A stretch of DNA of 64,000 nucleotides from Agrobacterium albertimagni AOL15 (GCF_000300855.1 NZ_ALJF01000006.1:1-64000); one strand, 5' to 3'. Positions 44,709 to 54,241 are shown, numbered from the stretch's first letter. Notes: generated from the letters alone by a model not told the origin. Numbers and translations: made by a program.

Positions 44709-47132
44709 ATGCCCATGTCATTTCGCGCAGATCGGCACGTCCACATTCTCATCATCGGCGGCGGTGCGATCGGCACGTCTGTCGCCTACCACCTCGCCCG
44801 CGACGGTGCCAGCGATGTCCTTCTTGTCGAAAAGGCCATGCTCACCCATGGCTGTACCTGGCATGCGGCAGGTCTGGTGGGCCAGCTTCGCGGCAAGCGA
44901 AACCTCACCAGGCTGATGCAGAATTCCGTGGCGGTCTTCGACCGCCTGGAAGAGGAAACGGGCCAGCACATTGCCTGGAAGAAGGTGGGCTCGCTCAGGC
45001 TTGCCGGAAGCCCAGAGCGCTGGAGCGAAATCCGCCGTTCGATGACCCAGGCAAAGAGCTTTGGCGTCGAGTGCTACTCCCTCTCCGCGGATGAGGCAGC
45101 GAAGCGTTTTCCTTACATCGTCAAGGAGGGTATCGAGGGTGCCGCCTTTATCCCCGGTGACGGCTATATCGATCCCTATTCCCTGACCATGGCCTATGCC
45201 AAGGGCGCTCGAATGAACGGCGCCAAGATCGAGGAAGGGGTGACGGTCAAGGAGATCGTCATCGAGAACCGACGGGCCGTCGGCGTCGTGACGAATGGTG
45301 GGACGATTTCCTGCGATATTCTCGTCAATTGCGCCGGGCTCTGGGCGAAACGCGTTGGCGAGATGGCCGGCGTCTCGCTGGCCGCGGGCGTCGTGGAACA
45401 CCAGTATTTCCTCACGGAGAAGAAACTCACCCTGCCGCCGGATCTGACGACCTTGCGCGATCCCGACAACAATTTCTATCTGAAGCCGGACACCGGCTCC
45501 TTTGCCATCGGCGGCTGGGAAGACGGCACAAAAGGTTGCTGGCGCGGCAAGCCCCCACTCGACTTCGGCCGCGAACTCTTCGAGCCGAGCTGGGAGCGAC
45601 TGGAACTCTTTGCCCTGCCCACCGCCACCCGCATTCCCACACTCAACCAGATCGGCATCCAGACGGTGATCAATGGCCCGATCCCCGTCTCCTTCGACGG
45701 CGAGCCGATCATGGGGCTCGCTCCTGAGCTCGATAACTTCTATGTCGCCTGCGGTTTTACGGCCGGTATCGCCGCCTCTGGCGGTGCTGGCCTTGCGCTT
45801 TCGAACCTCATCCTGCACGGCGATGCCGGCATGGACCTGTGGCCTTTTGACGTCAGGCGTTTCGGGGCGGTGCATGCGCAGGGGCGTTATCTCGAACAAC
45901 GCGCCATCGAGGCTTATGGCGCCTATTACAAGGTCCATTGGCCTGGCGAGGAAGTCCAGGCCGTCAGGGGTCTGCGCCGATCGCCCCTGCATGAGACCCT
46001 CGCGAAGAACGGCGCCATCTTCGGCTCCAAATTCGGTTGGGAACGCCCCAACTGGTTTTCAAAAGGGGGCGCCGACGATCGGGACATCCCCTCCTTCGAG
46101 GGCAAGCCGAACTGGTTCGACGCCGTTGCAGACGAGGTAAAGGCGATCCGCGAAGGCGTGGCGCTGATCGATCAGTCCTCATTCTCCAAGTTCGAGATCA
46201 GCGGGCAAGGTGCTTGGGCCGCCATGCAGCGGATCGCGGCCAATGATCTGTCCGGTCCGCCGGGCAAGGCCGTGTACACCCAGCTCTGCAACGAGCGCGG
46301 CGGCATCGAGGCTGACGTGACGATCCTTCATCTCGCCGACGATCTGCTCTACCTGATCACCGGGTCCGGCTTCGGGGTCCGAGACGGAAACTGGGTCTCC
46401 CGCCACCTGCCGGCAGGTGTCTGCCTGCGCGACGTCACAAATCGCTTCGCCACCGTCAACATTTGCGGACCGCGGGCGCGTGACGTCTTGCAAAGCACCT
46501 CAGACGACGACCTCTCGAACGAGGCGCTGCCATTCCTGGCCGCCAGACGCATCGACATCGGCTCAGCCTCGGCGCTTGCGGTTCGCATCGGTTATGTCGG
46601 CGAACTCGGCTATGAACTCTATATCGACCAGGAATATGCGTCCCATGTCTACGACACGCTGAAGACGGCCGGAGAATCCTTCGGCATCACCGATGTCGGC
46701 TACCGGGCGATCGATGCGGCCCGCATGGAAAAGGGCTATCTCTACTGGTCCGGGGACATCACGCCCGACTACAATCCGTTTGAGGCTGGTCTCGGCTTCT
46801 GCGTCGCGCTCGACAAGGGCGACTTCATCGGCCGGGAGGCTCTGGCGACGATCAAGGCCGCCGGGGTGAAGCGCAAGCTCGTCTCCTATACCGTCGAGGG
46901 TTACGCGCCTTTTCACGGCGGCGAGGCGGTTTTGCTCGATGGCAAGGTGGTGGGCTCCACGGCCAGCACCGGTTACGGATATACGCTCGGCAAGACCATC
47001 GCCTTCGGTTACCTGCCCAGCGAGATCGCCGCTGGCGAGCAGTTCCAGATCGAGGCCTTCGGCAGGACCTATGAAGCCCGCCGGGGCGCCCGCACCCTCT
47101 ACGATGCGAAAATGGAGAGGCTGAAGGCATGA
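44709..47132 (+). CDS. dimethylglycine/sarcosine dehydrogenase-like flavoprotein 2
   Basis: An 807-residue paralogue of the preceding gene with the same layout: ILIIGGGAIGTSVAYHLA, TWHAAGL with H52, then the GcvT-like C-terminal half (WERPNWF... and YVGELGYELYI). The start could be 44709 or the ATG two codons later. Two sequential demethylases would suit removal of two methyl groups in turn. It overlaps the downstream kinase gene by four bases. Confidence 0.9.
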   Translation: MPMSFRADRHVHILIIGGGAIGTSVAYHLARDGASDVLLVEKAMLTHGCTWHAAGLVGQLRGKRNLTRLMQNSVAVFDRLEEETGQHIAWKKVGSLRLAGSPERWSEIRRSMTQAKSFGVECYSLSADEAAKRFPYIVKEGIEGAAFIPGDGYIDPYSLTMAYAKGARMNGAKIEEGVTVKEIVIENRRAVGVVTNGGTISCDILVNCAGLWAKRVGEMAGVSLAAGVVEHQYFLTEKKLTLPPDLTTLRDPDNNFYLKPDTGSFAIGGWEDGTKGCWRGKPPLDFGRELFEPSWERLELFALPTATRIPTLNQIGIQTVINGPIPVSFDGEPIMGLAPELDNFYVACGFTAGIAASGGAGLALSNLILHGDAGMDLWPFDVRRFGAVHAQGRYLEQRAIEAYGAYYKVHWPGEEVQAVRGLRRSPLHETLAKNGAIFGSKFGWERPNWFSKGGADDRDIPSFEGKPNWFDAVADEVKAIREGVALIDQSSFSKFEISGQGAWAAMQRIAANDLSGPPGKAVYTQLCNERGGIEADVTILHLADDLLYLITGSGFGVRDGNWVSRHLPAGVCLRDVTNRFATVNICGPRARDVLQSTSDDDLSNEALPFLAARRIDIGSASALAVRIGYVGELGYELYIDQEYASHVYDTLKTAGESFGITDVGYRAIDAARMEKGYLYWSGDITPDYNPFEAGLGFCVALDKGDFIGREALATIKAAGVKRKLVSYTVEGYAPFHGGEAVLLDGKVVGSTASTGYGYTLGKTIAFGYLPSEIAAGEQFQIEAFGRTYEARRGARTLYDAKMERLKA

Positions 47133-48058
47133 GCGAAGAGGCCGAGATCGCGCTTGCCCGCGAGACAGTGAAGAGGATCCCCCTGCTGGCCGGTCACGAC
47201 GGCCCGGTCGAACGCCTGGGCGGACTGACCAATCTCGTTTTCCGCGTTGGCGATCACTGCCTGCGCATCCCAGGCAAGGGCACAGAGGAGTACATTGACC
47301 GGATCAACGAAATGATTGCGACAGAGGCAGCCGCCCATGCTGGCGTCGGCCCGGATGTGCTTTATGCGGACGCCTCGAGCGGCATCTTCGTCTCCCGCTT
47401 CGTACGCGGTGGCGTTACCATGACCCCTGCCCTGTTCCGCAGCATTGAGGGCGCTCCCGCGCGTGCCGGCCAGGCATTTCGAAAACTCCACGCCAGCGGC
47501 GCGGTCTTTCCCGCGCGGTTCGAACTCTTCTCGATGATCGACAGCTACCTCGGCCTCATCGCCACAAAGTCCGTTGCTCTTCCGAACGGGTATGGCGACG
47601 TGCTCAAAGCTGCAGAAGCCGTCCGAGCCGCCTTGTCTGCCCATCCTTTGCCGAATGTCGCCTGCCACTGCGATCCGTTATGCGAGAACTTCATCGACAC
47701 TGGCCACAGGATGTGGATTGTCGACTGGGAGTATTCCGGCATGAACGATCCGATGTGGGATCTCGGCGACCTCAGTGTAGAAGGTGAATTTGACAGCAAG
47801 CAGGAGGAAGAAATGATCCTTGCCTATTTCGGCGGTGAGCCATCTGCCGCCGAGCGTGGGCGCATCATCATCTACAAGGCAATGTGCGACCTTCTATGGA
47901 CGCTCTGGGGTTTGATACAGCTCGCAAACGACAATCCTGCAGACGACTTCCGCAGCTATGCCGACAACCGCTTCGCCCGTTGCAGATCTCTGATGGGTAC
48001 AAGCCAGTTCGCAGAGGCATTAGAGGCTGTTGCGACATCCAAGTCGACCGACACATGA
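47129..48058 (+). CDS. choline/ethanolamine-kinase-like phosphotransferase 2
   Basis: A 309-residue choline-kinase-family enzyme. The typical N-terminal GLTNLVFRV and YIDRINEMIATEAAAHAGV are followed by CHCDPLCENF (catalytic loop) and VDWEYSGMNDPMWDL (metal site). It differs enough from phosphotransferase 1 to suggest another substrate or step. It is the last gene of the operon; no classical terminator is obvious, only an odd palindrome CAAAAGG-T-CCTTTTG six bases after the stop (48064-48078). Confidence 0.88.
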   Translation: MSEEAEIALARETVKRIPLLAGHDGPVERLGGLTNLVFRVGDHCLRIPGKGTEEYIDRINEMIATEAAAHAGVGPDVLYADASSGIFVSRFVRGGVTMTPALFRSIEGAPARAGQAFRKLHASGAVFPARFELFSMIDSYLGLIATKSVALPNGYGDVLKAAEAVRAALSAHPLPNVACHCDPLCENFIDTGHRMWIVDWEYSGMNDPMWDLGDLSVEGEFDSKQEEEMILAYFGGEPSAAERGRIIIYKAMCDLLWTLWGLIQLANDNPADDFRSYADNRFARCRSLMGTSQFAEALEAVATSKSTDT

Positions 48059-48569
48059 CTGACCAAAAGGTCCTTTTGCCCCACGATTGTTGACGGGTTA
48101 TCCAATGAGGACCGCAGCAGTCTTTTCAAACGCCTGACGAAGCTAGTCTTCCAGATTTCTCGGCATCTCGCCGCCCGGCCCGCTACCTGTCATGCCTGTT
48201 GGAAAAACTTGGTCACCGGAGATGATACCCGGCGAAAGCCTCATTTTGTCAGCGGTTGCCCGCGCCCCAGCCGGAAATAGCGCCCTGCGTTGCATGGTTC
48301 CCTCGTTTGCTTTTGAATGGGACTATACGATGTCGAAACCCCGACATACCGGTCAATGACCGCTTCTGAGCTATGACGCCATAATGACGCCTGTCGACCC
48401 GAAGCCCTCACTCATTCCTTCGAAGTCGAGTGACCCAGACGCTCAAAGATTTATCCGGAAATCGGCATAATTTAATCCGGCAACAGCGCATAGTGCTGTT
48501 GAACCCGATCAGCTATCTCCTCTTATACCGATCGCAGCGACGGCGCTCGGATCAAGATTGGAGGCAGTC
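48059..48569. other. 511-bp intergenic region
   Basis: No reading frame, RNA gene or repeat I can support, apart from the 15-bp palindrome at 48064-48078. The right-hand side is AT-richer (48450-48540) and should hold the promoter of the NmrA-like gene. Confidence 0.4.
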
Positions 48570-49523
48570 ATGACACAAGACGCGAAACCATTGGTCGCAA
48601 TCGTGGGCGCTACAAGCAAGCAGGGCCGGAGCGTCGCGGAGACGCTTCTTGGTAGTCAACGCTTCCGCGTTCGTGCACTGACCCGTAGCAGCGATTCTCC
48701 GGCGGCACGAAGACTTGCGGATATGGGCGCAGAGATCGCCAATGTTCCACTGGAGCTTGGCCGCACGAATGACCTCGTGCGCGCTTTCGAAGGCGCCTTG
48801 GGCGTTTTCCTGATGACCCCTCCTGTCGCTCCACCCGATACGAGCGAGGCGCCCCTTGGCCGGCAGCTGGCTGATGCGGCAGTGGCGGCCGGCGTCCAGC
48901 ACATCGTCTTCAGCACACTGGAGAATGTTGACGCGATTTCAAATGGGTCGAAGTATGCACCGCATTTCACCGACAAGGCCAAGGTCGCCGACTACATTCG
49001 TGGCCTGCCCGTTTCGCACTCTTTCGTTATGCTCGCTTTCTTCTACACGAACTTGTTAGAGTACTATGTTCCCCGCTATGATGGAGACAGGCTGCTCCTG
49101 CCGATCTATCTTCCCGAGAATTTCCGCGCTCCGTTCGTAGATCCGTTAACGGCTACGGGCCCTGTCGTACTGGAGATCTTCTCCAATCCGGCGATTTATG
49201 CTGGCAGGACGCTTCCAATTGTTGGCGACATCATTTCTCCGCGTGAGATGGTGGAGACCTTTCAGCGGGTGACAGGTATCAGGGCCGAATATCGCAATGC
49301 CTTCACTCGGGATGGGCTGCTCGAGAATTTTCCGGCTTTCGCCAGCAACGACCTGTTAGTGAAGGAGCTTCTTGGCATGGTTCAATATGCCGTCGAATAC
49401 GGTTATTTCAGCGAGGCCAGTGACCTAGAATGGAGCCGCAGGCTGAACCCGTCAACGTTGAATTGGGAGCAATTCCTAAGAACAACAGGATGGCGGGGAA
49501 CCCAACAGTCCTTCGGGATTTAA
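48570..49523 (+). CDS. NmrA-like NAD(P)-binding protein
   Basis: A 317-residue atypical short-chain dehydrogenase/NmrA protein. The nucleotide-binding start is VAIVGATSKQGRSV, with the family's later GVFLMTPP. Such proteins are NAD(P)H-dependent quinone reductases or redox sensors. I use the ATG at 48570, five bases after GGAGG; a TTG four codons upstream is possible. It is convergent with a LysR regulator, and the two stop codons overlap. Confidence 0.87.
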   Translation: MTQDAKPLVAIVGATSKQGRSVAETLLGSQRFRVRALTRSSDSPAARRLADMGAEIANVPLELGRTNDLVRAFEGALGVFLMTPPVAPPDTSEAPLGRQLADAAVAAGVQHIVFSTLENVDAISNGSKYAPHFTDKAKVADYIRGLPVSHSFVMLAFFYTNLLEYYVPRYDGDRLLLPIYLPENFRAPFVDPLTATGPVVLEIFSNPAIYAGRTLPIVGDIISPREMVETFQRVTGIRAEYRNAFTRDGLLENFPAFASNDLLVKELLGMVQYAVEYGYFSEASDLEWSRRLNPSTLNWEQFLRTTGWRGTQQSFGI

Positions 49524-50461
49524 CTCGAACCGGTCGACGATTGGTGCGAGGTGATCCCGGGCAATTTCCTGATTTCTTCAACAAGGAAATCGGCCAGCAA
49601 TCGAACGCGGGTGATCCCTGCCCGTTCCGGAACAACGAGCAGGCTCGCAGGAACCGCCTCCAGGTCGTAATCGTCAAGGACAGTTTCGAGTTTGCCTGCG
49701 TCGAGCAAATCCTGAACTAGCCATAGATGTGCCGGCGCTATGCCGCGGCCGGCGGCAACAGCGGCTCGGGCGGCTAGGCCGTGGTCCACGCGTAAGGTTC
49801 CGTTCATGGGTGCGATAAAACGTGTCCCATCGGGACCAGAGATAAAGAGTTGATCGCTTCCGGCAACGTTGGACATGACGACGCCGTTGTGGTGCGTCAA
49901 TTCTGACGGACGCGTGGGTCTTCCATGGTTGGAGAAGTAGTCGGGCGACCCCACGAGTTTCCGGATACTGGCCCCAACTGTGACAAGTTTCATTCCTCCG
50001 TCGATGATGGGTCCTAGGCGCAAAGCTATGTCCACGCCCTCGCGTGCGAGATCAATGCGCTCGTCTGTAAGATTGAGGTCTATCCGGATATCCGGATATT
50101 TGTCCTGAAAAGCGAAGATGATGCGCGTAACGTGCAGCACGCCGAGCGCCGCGGTGCAGGAAAGGCGCACCGCGCCCAGAGGAACCCGCCGAGCGTCTCT
50201 GACCTCTTCCGACGCCTGTTCTACGAGGCGCAGGATCTGCAGGCAGTTCGTATAGTATCGATTGCCTTCCTCCGTCAGAGTAACGCGACGAGTCGTGCGC
50301 CCAAGCAACGGGACCCCAACCGCCTGCTCAAGCTCATTAATGTGACGAGTTACTGTCGATTGACCGATCCCCAGCTCTCGTGCGGTCGCCGACAGACTGC
50401 CACGTTGGGCAACACGCACGAAGGTGCGCATGCGATCCAGGGAAACGTGATTATTATCCAT
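49520..50461 (-). CDS. LysR family transcriptional regulator
   Basis: A 313-residue LysR regulator: HTH LDRMRTFVRVAQRGSLSATARELGIGQSTVTRHI, then an effector-binding domain from about residue 95. I place the start at 50461 (MDNNHVSLDRM); a longer open frame upstream has no HTH content. It ends tail-to-tail with the NmrA-like gene, sharing four bases. The neighbouring NmrA gene is a possible target, but they are not divergent, so this is unproven. Confidence 0.88.
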   Translation of the reverse strand: MDNNHVSLDRMRTFVRVAQRGSLSATARELGIGQSTVTRHINELEQAVGVPLLGRTTRRVTLTEEGNRYYTNCLQILRLVEQASEEVRDARRVPLGAVRLSCTAALGVLHVTRIIFAFQDKYPDIRIDLNLTDERIDLAREGVDIALRLGPIIDGGMKLVTVGASIRKLVGSPDYFSNHGRPTRPSELTHHNGVVMSNVAGSDQLFISGPDGTRFIAPMNGTLRVDHGLAARAAVAAGRGIAPAHLWLVQDLLDAGKLETVLDDYDLEAVPASLLVVPERAGITRVRLLADFLVEEIRKLPGITSHQSSTGSS

Positions 50462-50741
50462 TTTTCGGCAGAATGTTACTAATGCTCCCTTGTAGTCTGG
50501 AAGACGATCGTTGGCCATAGCCGTGTTGCTGACGACTGCAGATGACCGCAAGGGCGCAAAGCGGTCGTCGCGGCTGGGCGCCATTCGACCATAGTGGAAG
50601 CGAACAGCCCAAGCTTTTTCATTCGGCGCAGTCCAGATGCATGCCAAACCAATATCGCGCAACAAGTTGTTGACCAGCCGCCAAGTGAGAACATAATAGG
50701 AACATTTTCCGCTCTCACCGGCAGCAAAGGCTCGTCCTCTT

Positions 50742-51173
50742 ATGCAACACGATCCCGCAAAGATCCTGGAACTCCATGTCGTTATTGCCCTTGGCTGCCT
50801 CAGGCGCACAACAATCAGAAGCTATGCCGGCCGCGGACAAAGCCGCCGTCGCGATCTGCACTTGATCCCGTCCATGGCAGAGGCTGTCGCTCACCACGTG
50901 ACATCCTCGCTCCATTTTGAGAAAGACGGCGCCGCAGTGATCCTGAGCCGCATAACACGACACATCGAGGTCGTTTTGCAGAGCGTCTCCGATGCTGAGG
51001 CGCGCGAATGGGCAGGAATTGATGCCAATCAGCGTGACCTTGCGCGAAATGCCATCGGCAGCCGCATAAGCCTACGCCTGCAGGAGCGCTACGCGGTTCT
51101 ATCAAATCGTCGGTCGGCCATTGTGCCAGCAAGCGGCGTCTGGTGCGGGCTCCCGTCTGCCGAAAGCGATTAG
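50742..51173 (+). CDS. doubtful hypothetical protein
   Basis: A 143-codon frame with plausible helical content in the second half (AVILSRITRHIEVVLQSVSDAEAREW) but no recognised family, no clear ribosome site and competing frames on the other strand. It may be a remnant. Confidence 0.2.
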   Translation: MQHDPAKILELHVVIALGCLRRTTIRSYAGRGQSRRRDLHLIPSMAEAVAHHVTSSLHFEKDGAAVILSRITRHIEVVLQSVSDAEAREWAGIDANQRDLARNAIGSRISLRLQERYAVLSNRRSAIVPASGVWCGLPSAESD

Positions 51174-51369
51174 CGATCACAGTCAGACACCGCAGCCTGA
51201 TCCCGCATGTTCGTGCGGCAGGGCGATCGAATGGACATCTCCGTACATGACGTATCTGTGGCCGGCTTCTTGAAGATCGACCTCACTTTCAGTTCATATT
51301 TATGACCTTTGAAGAGGCATTGCTTCGGCGGAATGAACACGAATTGACAGCAAACCGCTGCGCGCCACG

Positions 51370-51389
51370 ATGTTCATAATTATGAACAT
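51370..51389. promoter_or_regulatory. perfect 20-bp palindrome, HipB-type operator candidate
   Basis: ATGTTCATAATTATGAACAT is self-complementary over 20 bp and lies 42 bp upstream of the HipB-like start. Single ATGAACAC half sites lie nearby (about 51333 and 51413), and a weaker palindrome (TTCATATTTATGA) near 51295. The arrangement suggests an autoregulatory operator array. Confidence 0.65.
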
Positions 51390-51431
51390 AACAGCGTTAT
51401 ACGTTCAGCAGAATGAACACGGCAGGACAAG

Positions 51432-51767
51432 ATGCCACGTATCAGGAGTTACGCCAGAGTTACACGCGACGTTCTTCTCGCGCTGGGAAAGCTGATCCGC
51501 GTCAACCGAACAGAACGCGGACTGACGGCGCAAGAGCTGGCTGACCGCGCGGGGATCAGCAGGACAACGTTGTCCAACATTGAGAAGGGTTCGCCAAGCC
51601 CCGAAATCGGCATCGTTTTCGAAGTCGCATCGATCGTCGGTGTTCGTCTGTTCGACTACGACGAACGCAATACGCTGAAAGAGCGCATCACCCAACTTGA
51701 TGAAAAACTGACCCTCCTTCCAAAAAGCGTTCGGCACAGCGTGGAGGATATTGACGATGCCTTCTAA
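51432..51767 (+). CDS. HipB-like XRE antitoxin/repressor 2
   Basis: A 111-residue XRE-family protein with an HTH at about 19-75 (LIRVNRTERGLTAQELADRAGISRTTLSNIEKG). It is short, close to classical HipB. Its end overlaps the start of a hipA-type gene by 11 bases, as in intact operons, but that toxin gene is broken. The antitoxin gene itself has no defect I can see and keeps an operator-like palindrome upstream. Confidence 0.85.
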   Translation: MPRIRSYARVTRDVLLALGKLIRVNRTERGLTAQELADRAGISRTTLSNIEKGSPSPEIGIVFEVASIVGVRLFDYDERNTLKERITQLDEKLTLLPKSVRHSVEDIDDAF

Positions 51768-52885
51768 GGCAGAAGCCACAGCAGCCTCTGTCTGGATTTG
51801 GCTGCCGGGAGCGATAGAACCAGTTGTGGCAGGCCGTCTCGATTCCGATGGCGACCGGCTACTCTTCACCTATGGTGCAAGTTATCGCCGTCGCGACAAG
51901 GCAATCTCGATCTAAGATCCAGAACTGAGCCTAAAGGAGGGAATCACCGCGCCTGCCAACGGGCTGAAGATGCCAAGCTCAATCCGTGATGGCTCACCTG
52001 ACGCCTTTGGGCGCCGCGTGATCATGAACAGGCTGACGGGGAAGAGGCCCGATGCCGTGGGCGTGCCTGACTTGAGTGAACTGACATTTTTGCTGCAATC
52101 CGGATCGGACCGCATTGGAGCGCTCGATTTCCAGGCATCTGCGACCGAGTACGTTCCCCGCCTTGCGGCCCAAGCAGCGCTCGACCAATTGGTCGGAGCT
52201 GCGACGCTTGTTGAAAAGTGGATGCGCTGACACCTGTGCTGGACCAGGTACTCAACCACGCACATCAATTGACGGTACGCGACCGAAGGCACTCATTGAC
52301 GACAACGACAAAAAATTCATCGCAAAATTTTCCGCCAGCAACCACACCTATAGCGTCGTGAAGGCGGAATTCATCGCGATGCGGTTGGCGTCAGCCTGCG
52401 GCCTCAAAACTGCTCCTGTCTCGATAACCCGCGCCGCGCACAAGGATGTCCTGCTGATCGAACGATTCGACCGGCTTCATAGTGCAATGGGCTGGACACG
52501 TCGCGCCATGGTCTCGGCACTGACTTTGCTTGGGCTCGATGAGATGATGGCACGCTATGCCTCCTATGAAGATCTGGCAGAGCTGGATCGGCACCGCTTC
52601 AGCGAGCCGAAGCAAACGCTACGGGAACTCTATGGCCGGATCTGCTTCAATGTCCTTTGCAGCAATACCGACGACCACGCCGGCAATCACGCAGCATTCT
52701 GGGATGGCAGACAGCTGACGCTGACGCCTGCATACGACATATGCCGGCAAAGTCGCACTGGCAGCGAGGCCACACAGGCCATGCTGATCAAGGGCGACAT
52801 TCGCGCCAGCACGCTTGCGGCATGCCTCGCATGGTCATTCCGCCCTCAGGGATGCCTACAGCAACGCACAGAACGCATTCATTAG
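51757..52885 (+). pseudogene. decayed HipA-like toxin gene
   Basis: The sequence is recognisably HipA but cannot be read through. The N-terminal part (WIWLPGAIEPVVAGRL) ends at an in-frame TAA at 51913-51915, where homologues have Tyr (ISIYDPEL). The same frame continues with MPSSIRDGSPDAFGRRV to a stop at 52228-52230. A second frame carries ALTPVLDQVLNH (from about 52218), and after a further shift near 52262 a third frame carries RPKALIDDNDKKFIAKFS, VLLIERFDR, the catalytic NTDDHAGNHAAFWD and LTPAYDIC. The C-terminus is also lost after about 52830. One nonsense mutation and at least two frameshifts make it inactive. Confidence 0.88.
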
Positions 52886-52959
52886 CCGCTGAGAGGTTTG
52901 GGGATTGGATGCGTCGTTGTAGCTGGCGCGCACAAGGCTCCATCTCTGTGTCTGCTCGC

Positions 52960-53982
52960 TCAGAGATTTTCCTTGAGAAGGATTTCGATGCGGATCTTTT
53001 CCTGTGCCGCCAGCGGCTCGCGACCATCCGAGCGGGCACGCATGATGCGAATGGCGCTGCGCACCGCATGGCCCGGATCCTGCGCGATAACGGCATCGAT
53101 GAGGTCGTCACGAAGCGCCTGCTCGGTAAAGGGCGTACGCTCGTGCACCACCACTGCAATCCCGCTCAGTTCGACATTTCCGGCTGCAGCAAGGATCGGC
53201 ACGCGAGCCTCTGCGCTCAGCACATAGATGCCTGAAACGTCGCGGTTGCCAGCCAGGACGCGGCCGATCACCTGCCGGGTGCGCGCCTCATCCGCATGGG
53301 TTTCGATCGAGGGCAGACAGGTCAGGTGCGGAAAGGCGCGATTGATGACCTGATCGAAACCGAGACGGCGCTGGATACTGTCGAGCGATTGCATGGTTTC
53401 TGCAATCACCAGGACTTTCCCAGGCTGAGGTCCGGCCAGCATGCCCATCAGCTTGCCAGCGGTTGCGCCGGCCGCGAAGTTGTCAATGCCGACGAAATCA
53501 GCCTCAGGCAGTTTCTCCTGACCCGAAAGAAACTGCACAACCTTGATATTGCGCTCGAGAAGCCTGGCCATGGCATCGCGCACCTGCGGAGACTCGGGCG
53601 CCATCACCGCAACGCCATCAACACTCTCCTTGTCCAGACTGGAGAGGAGCTTTGCTACGCCATGGGCATCGTCTGTCGCAATCTGGCGGCAGGTGATTTC
53701 AGTGAGGTCGCCCTTCAGCGCAGCGGTGAGCTCTTCTACGTGGCGCCTGAGTTCGGTGAGGTACAGATCGCCGCTGCCCGGCAGCAGGAACAGGAAACGG
53801 TAAAGCTTGTTCCGGGCAAGACTGACAGCTGCCGGGTTGCGAACGAAGCCGATCCGCTCGATCGCGTCATTGACCAGCCGGGCGGCCTTTGGGCTCACAT
53901 TCGGCCGCTCATTCAAGACACGGTCCACAGTCGCAAGGCTGACGCCCGCAGCCTCAGCCAGATCCTTCGCTGTTGGACGCAT
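52960..53982 (-). CDS. LacI family repressor of the DhaKL/ABC operon
   Basis: A 340-residue LacI-type regulator with HTH TAKDLAEAAGVSLATVDRVLNERPNVS and a C-terminal periplasmic-binding-like sensor domain. It is divergent from the MalFGK-type operon; the 259-bp gap contains two matching LacI-type operator sites (54047-54092). It should repress that operon and itself until its sugar ligand is present. Confidence 0.9.
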   Translation of the reverse strand: MRPTAKDLAEAAGVSLATVDRVLNERPNVSPKAARLVNDAIERIGFVRNPAAVSLARNKLYRFLFLLPGSGDLYLTELRRHVEELTAALKGDLTEITCRQIATDDAHGVAKLLSSLDKESVDGVAVMAPESPQVRDAMARLLERNIKVVQFLSGQEKLPEADFVGIDNFAAGATAGKLMGMLAGPQPGKVLVIAETMQSLDSIQRRLGFDQVINRAFPHLTCLPSIETHADEARTRQVIGRVLAGNRDVSGIYVLSAEARVPILAAAGNVELSGIAVVVHERTPFTEQALRDDLIDAVIAQDPGHAVRSAIRIMRARSDGREPLAAQEKIRIEILLKENL

Positions 53983-54046
53983 AGTGACTTCCTGCTGATT
54001 TCCGTCTGGCAGAGCTTTCCTTCAAAACGCGGCAAAACGCAAGAAA

Positions 54047-54092
54047 TGATGTGCGCACCTCAAAAACGGCTTGCTTTGAGGTGCGCACATCA
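54047..54092. promoter_or_regulatory. twin LacI-type operators forming an 18-bp inverted repeat
   Basis: TGATGTGCGCACCTCAAA and TTTGAGGTGCGCACATCA are perfect 18-bp arms separated by ten bases. Each arm is itself a LacI-like site with the palindromic core GTGCGCAC, and the two cores are exactly 30 bp apart (about three helical turns). The element sits in the divergent promoter between the LacI gene and the binding protein gene. Confidence 0.75.
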
Positions 54093-54241
54093 ATTAGCTT
54101 TGTTCTTGGGTCAGGGTAGCGCGTTCAACGCAGCCCGATCCGCTGGAGGAGGCCGGCCAGGGATGAGGGTCCGGAGCCGGCATTTTGCCCGCAAGGGCGT
54201 TTCGCCATCCGTTGGAGACCGGACGGCGCTGGGAGGATGAC

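Larger units (their letters stand above)
50462..51431. other. 970-bp region with no secure gene
   Basis: Several overlapping short frames occur on both strands; the best is 50742-51173 (plus). None matches a family I know. The sequence may be decayed coding DNA. The last 150 bp are AT-rich and hold the operator-like motifs of the downstream HipB-type gene. Confidence 0.4.

Noticed and set aside
48064..48078. Palindrome CAAAAGG-T-CCTTTTG as terminator of the amine operon
   Set aside because: A one-base loop cannot form a hairpin and no T-run follows; kept only as an odd palindrome.
50715..51180. Minus-strand frames in the gap between the LysR and HipB-type genes
   Set aside because: Cys/Arg-rich, mutually overlapping and without family resemblance; no better than the doubtful plus-strand frame.
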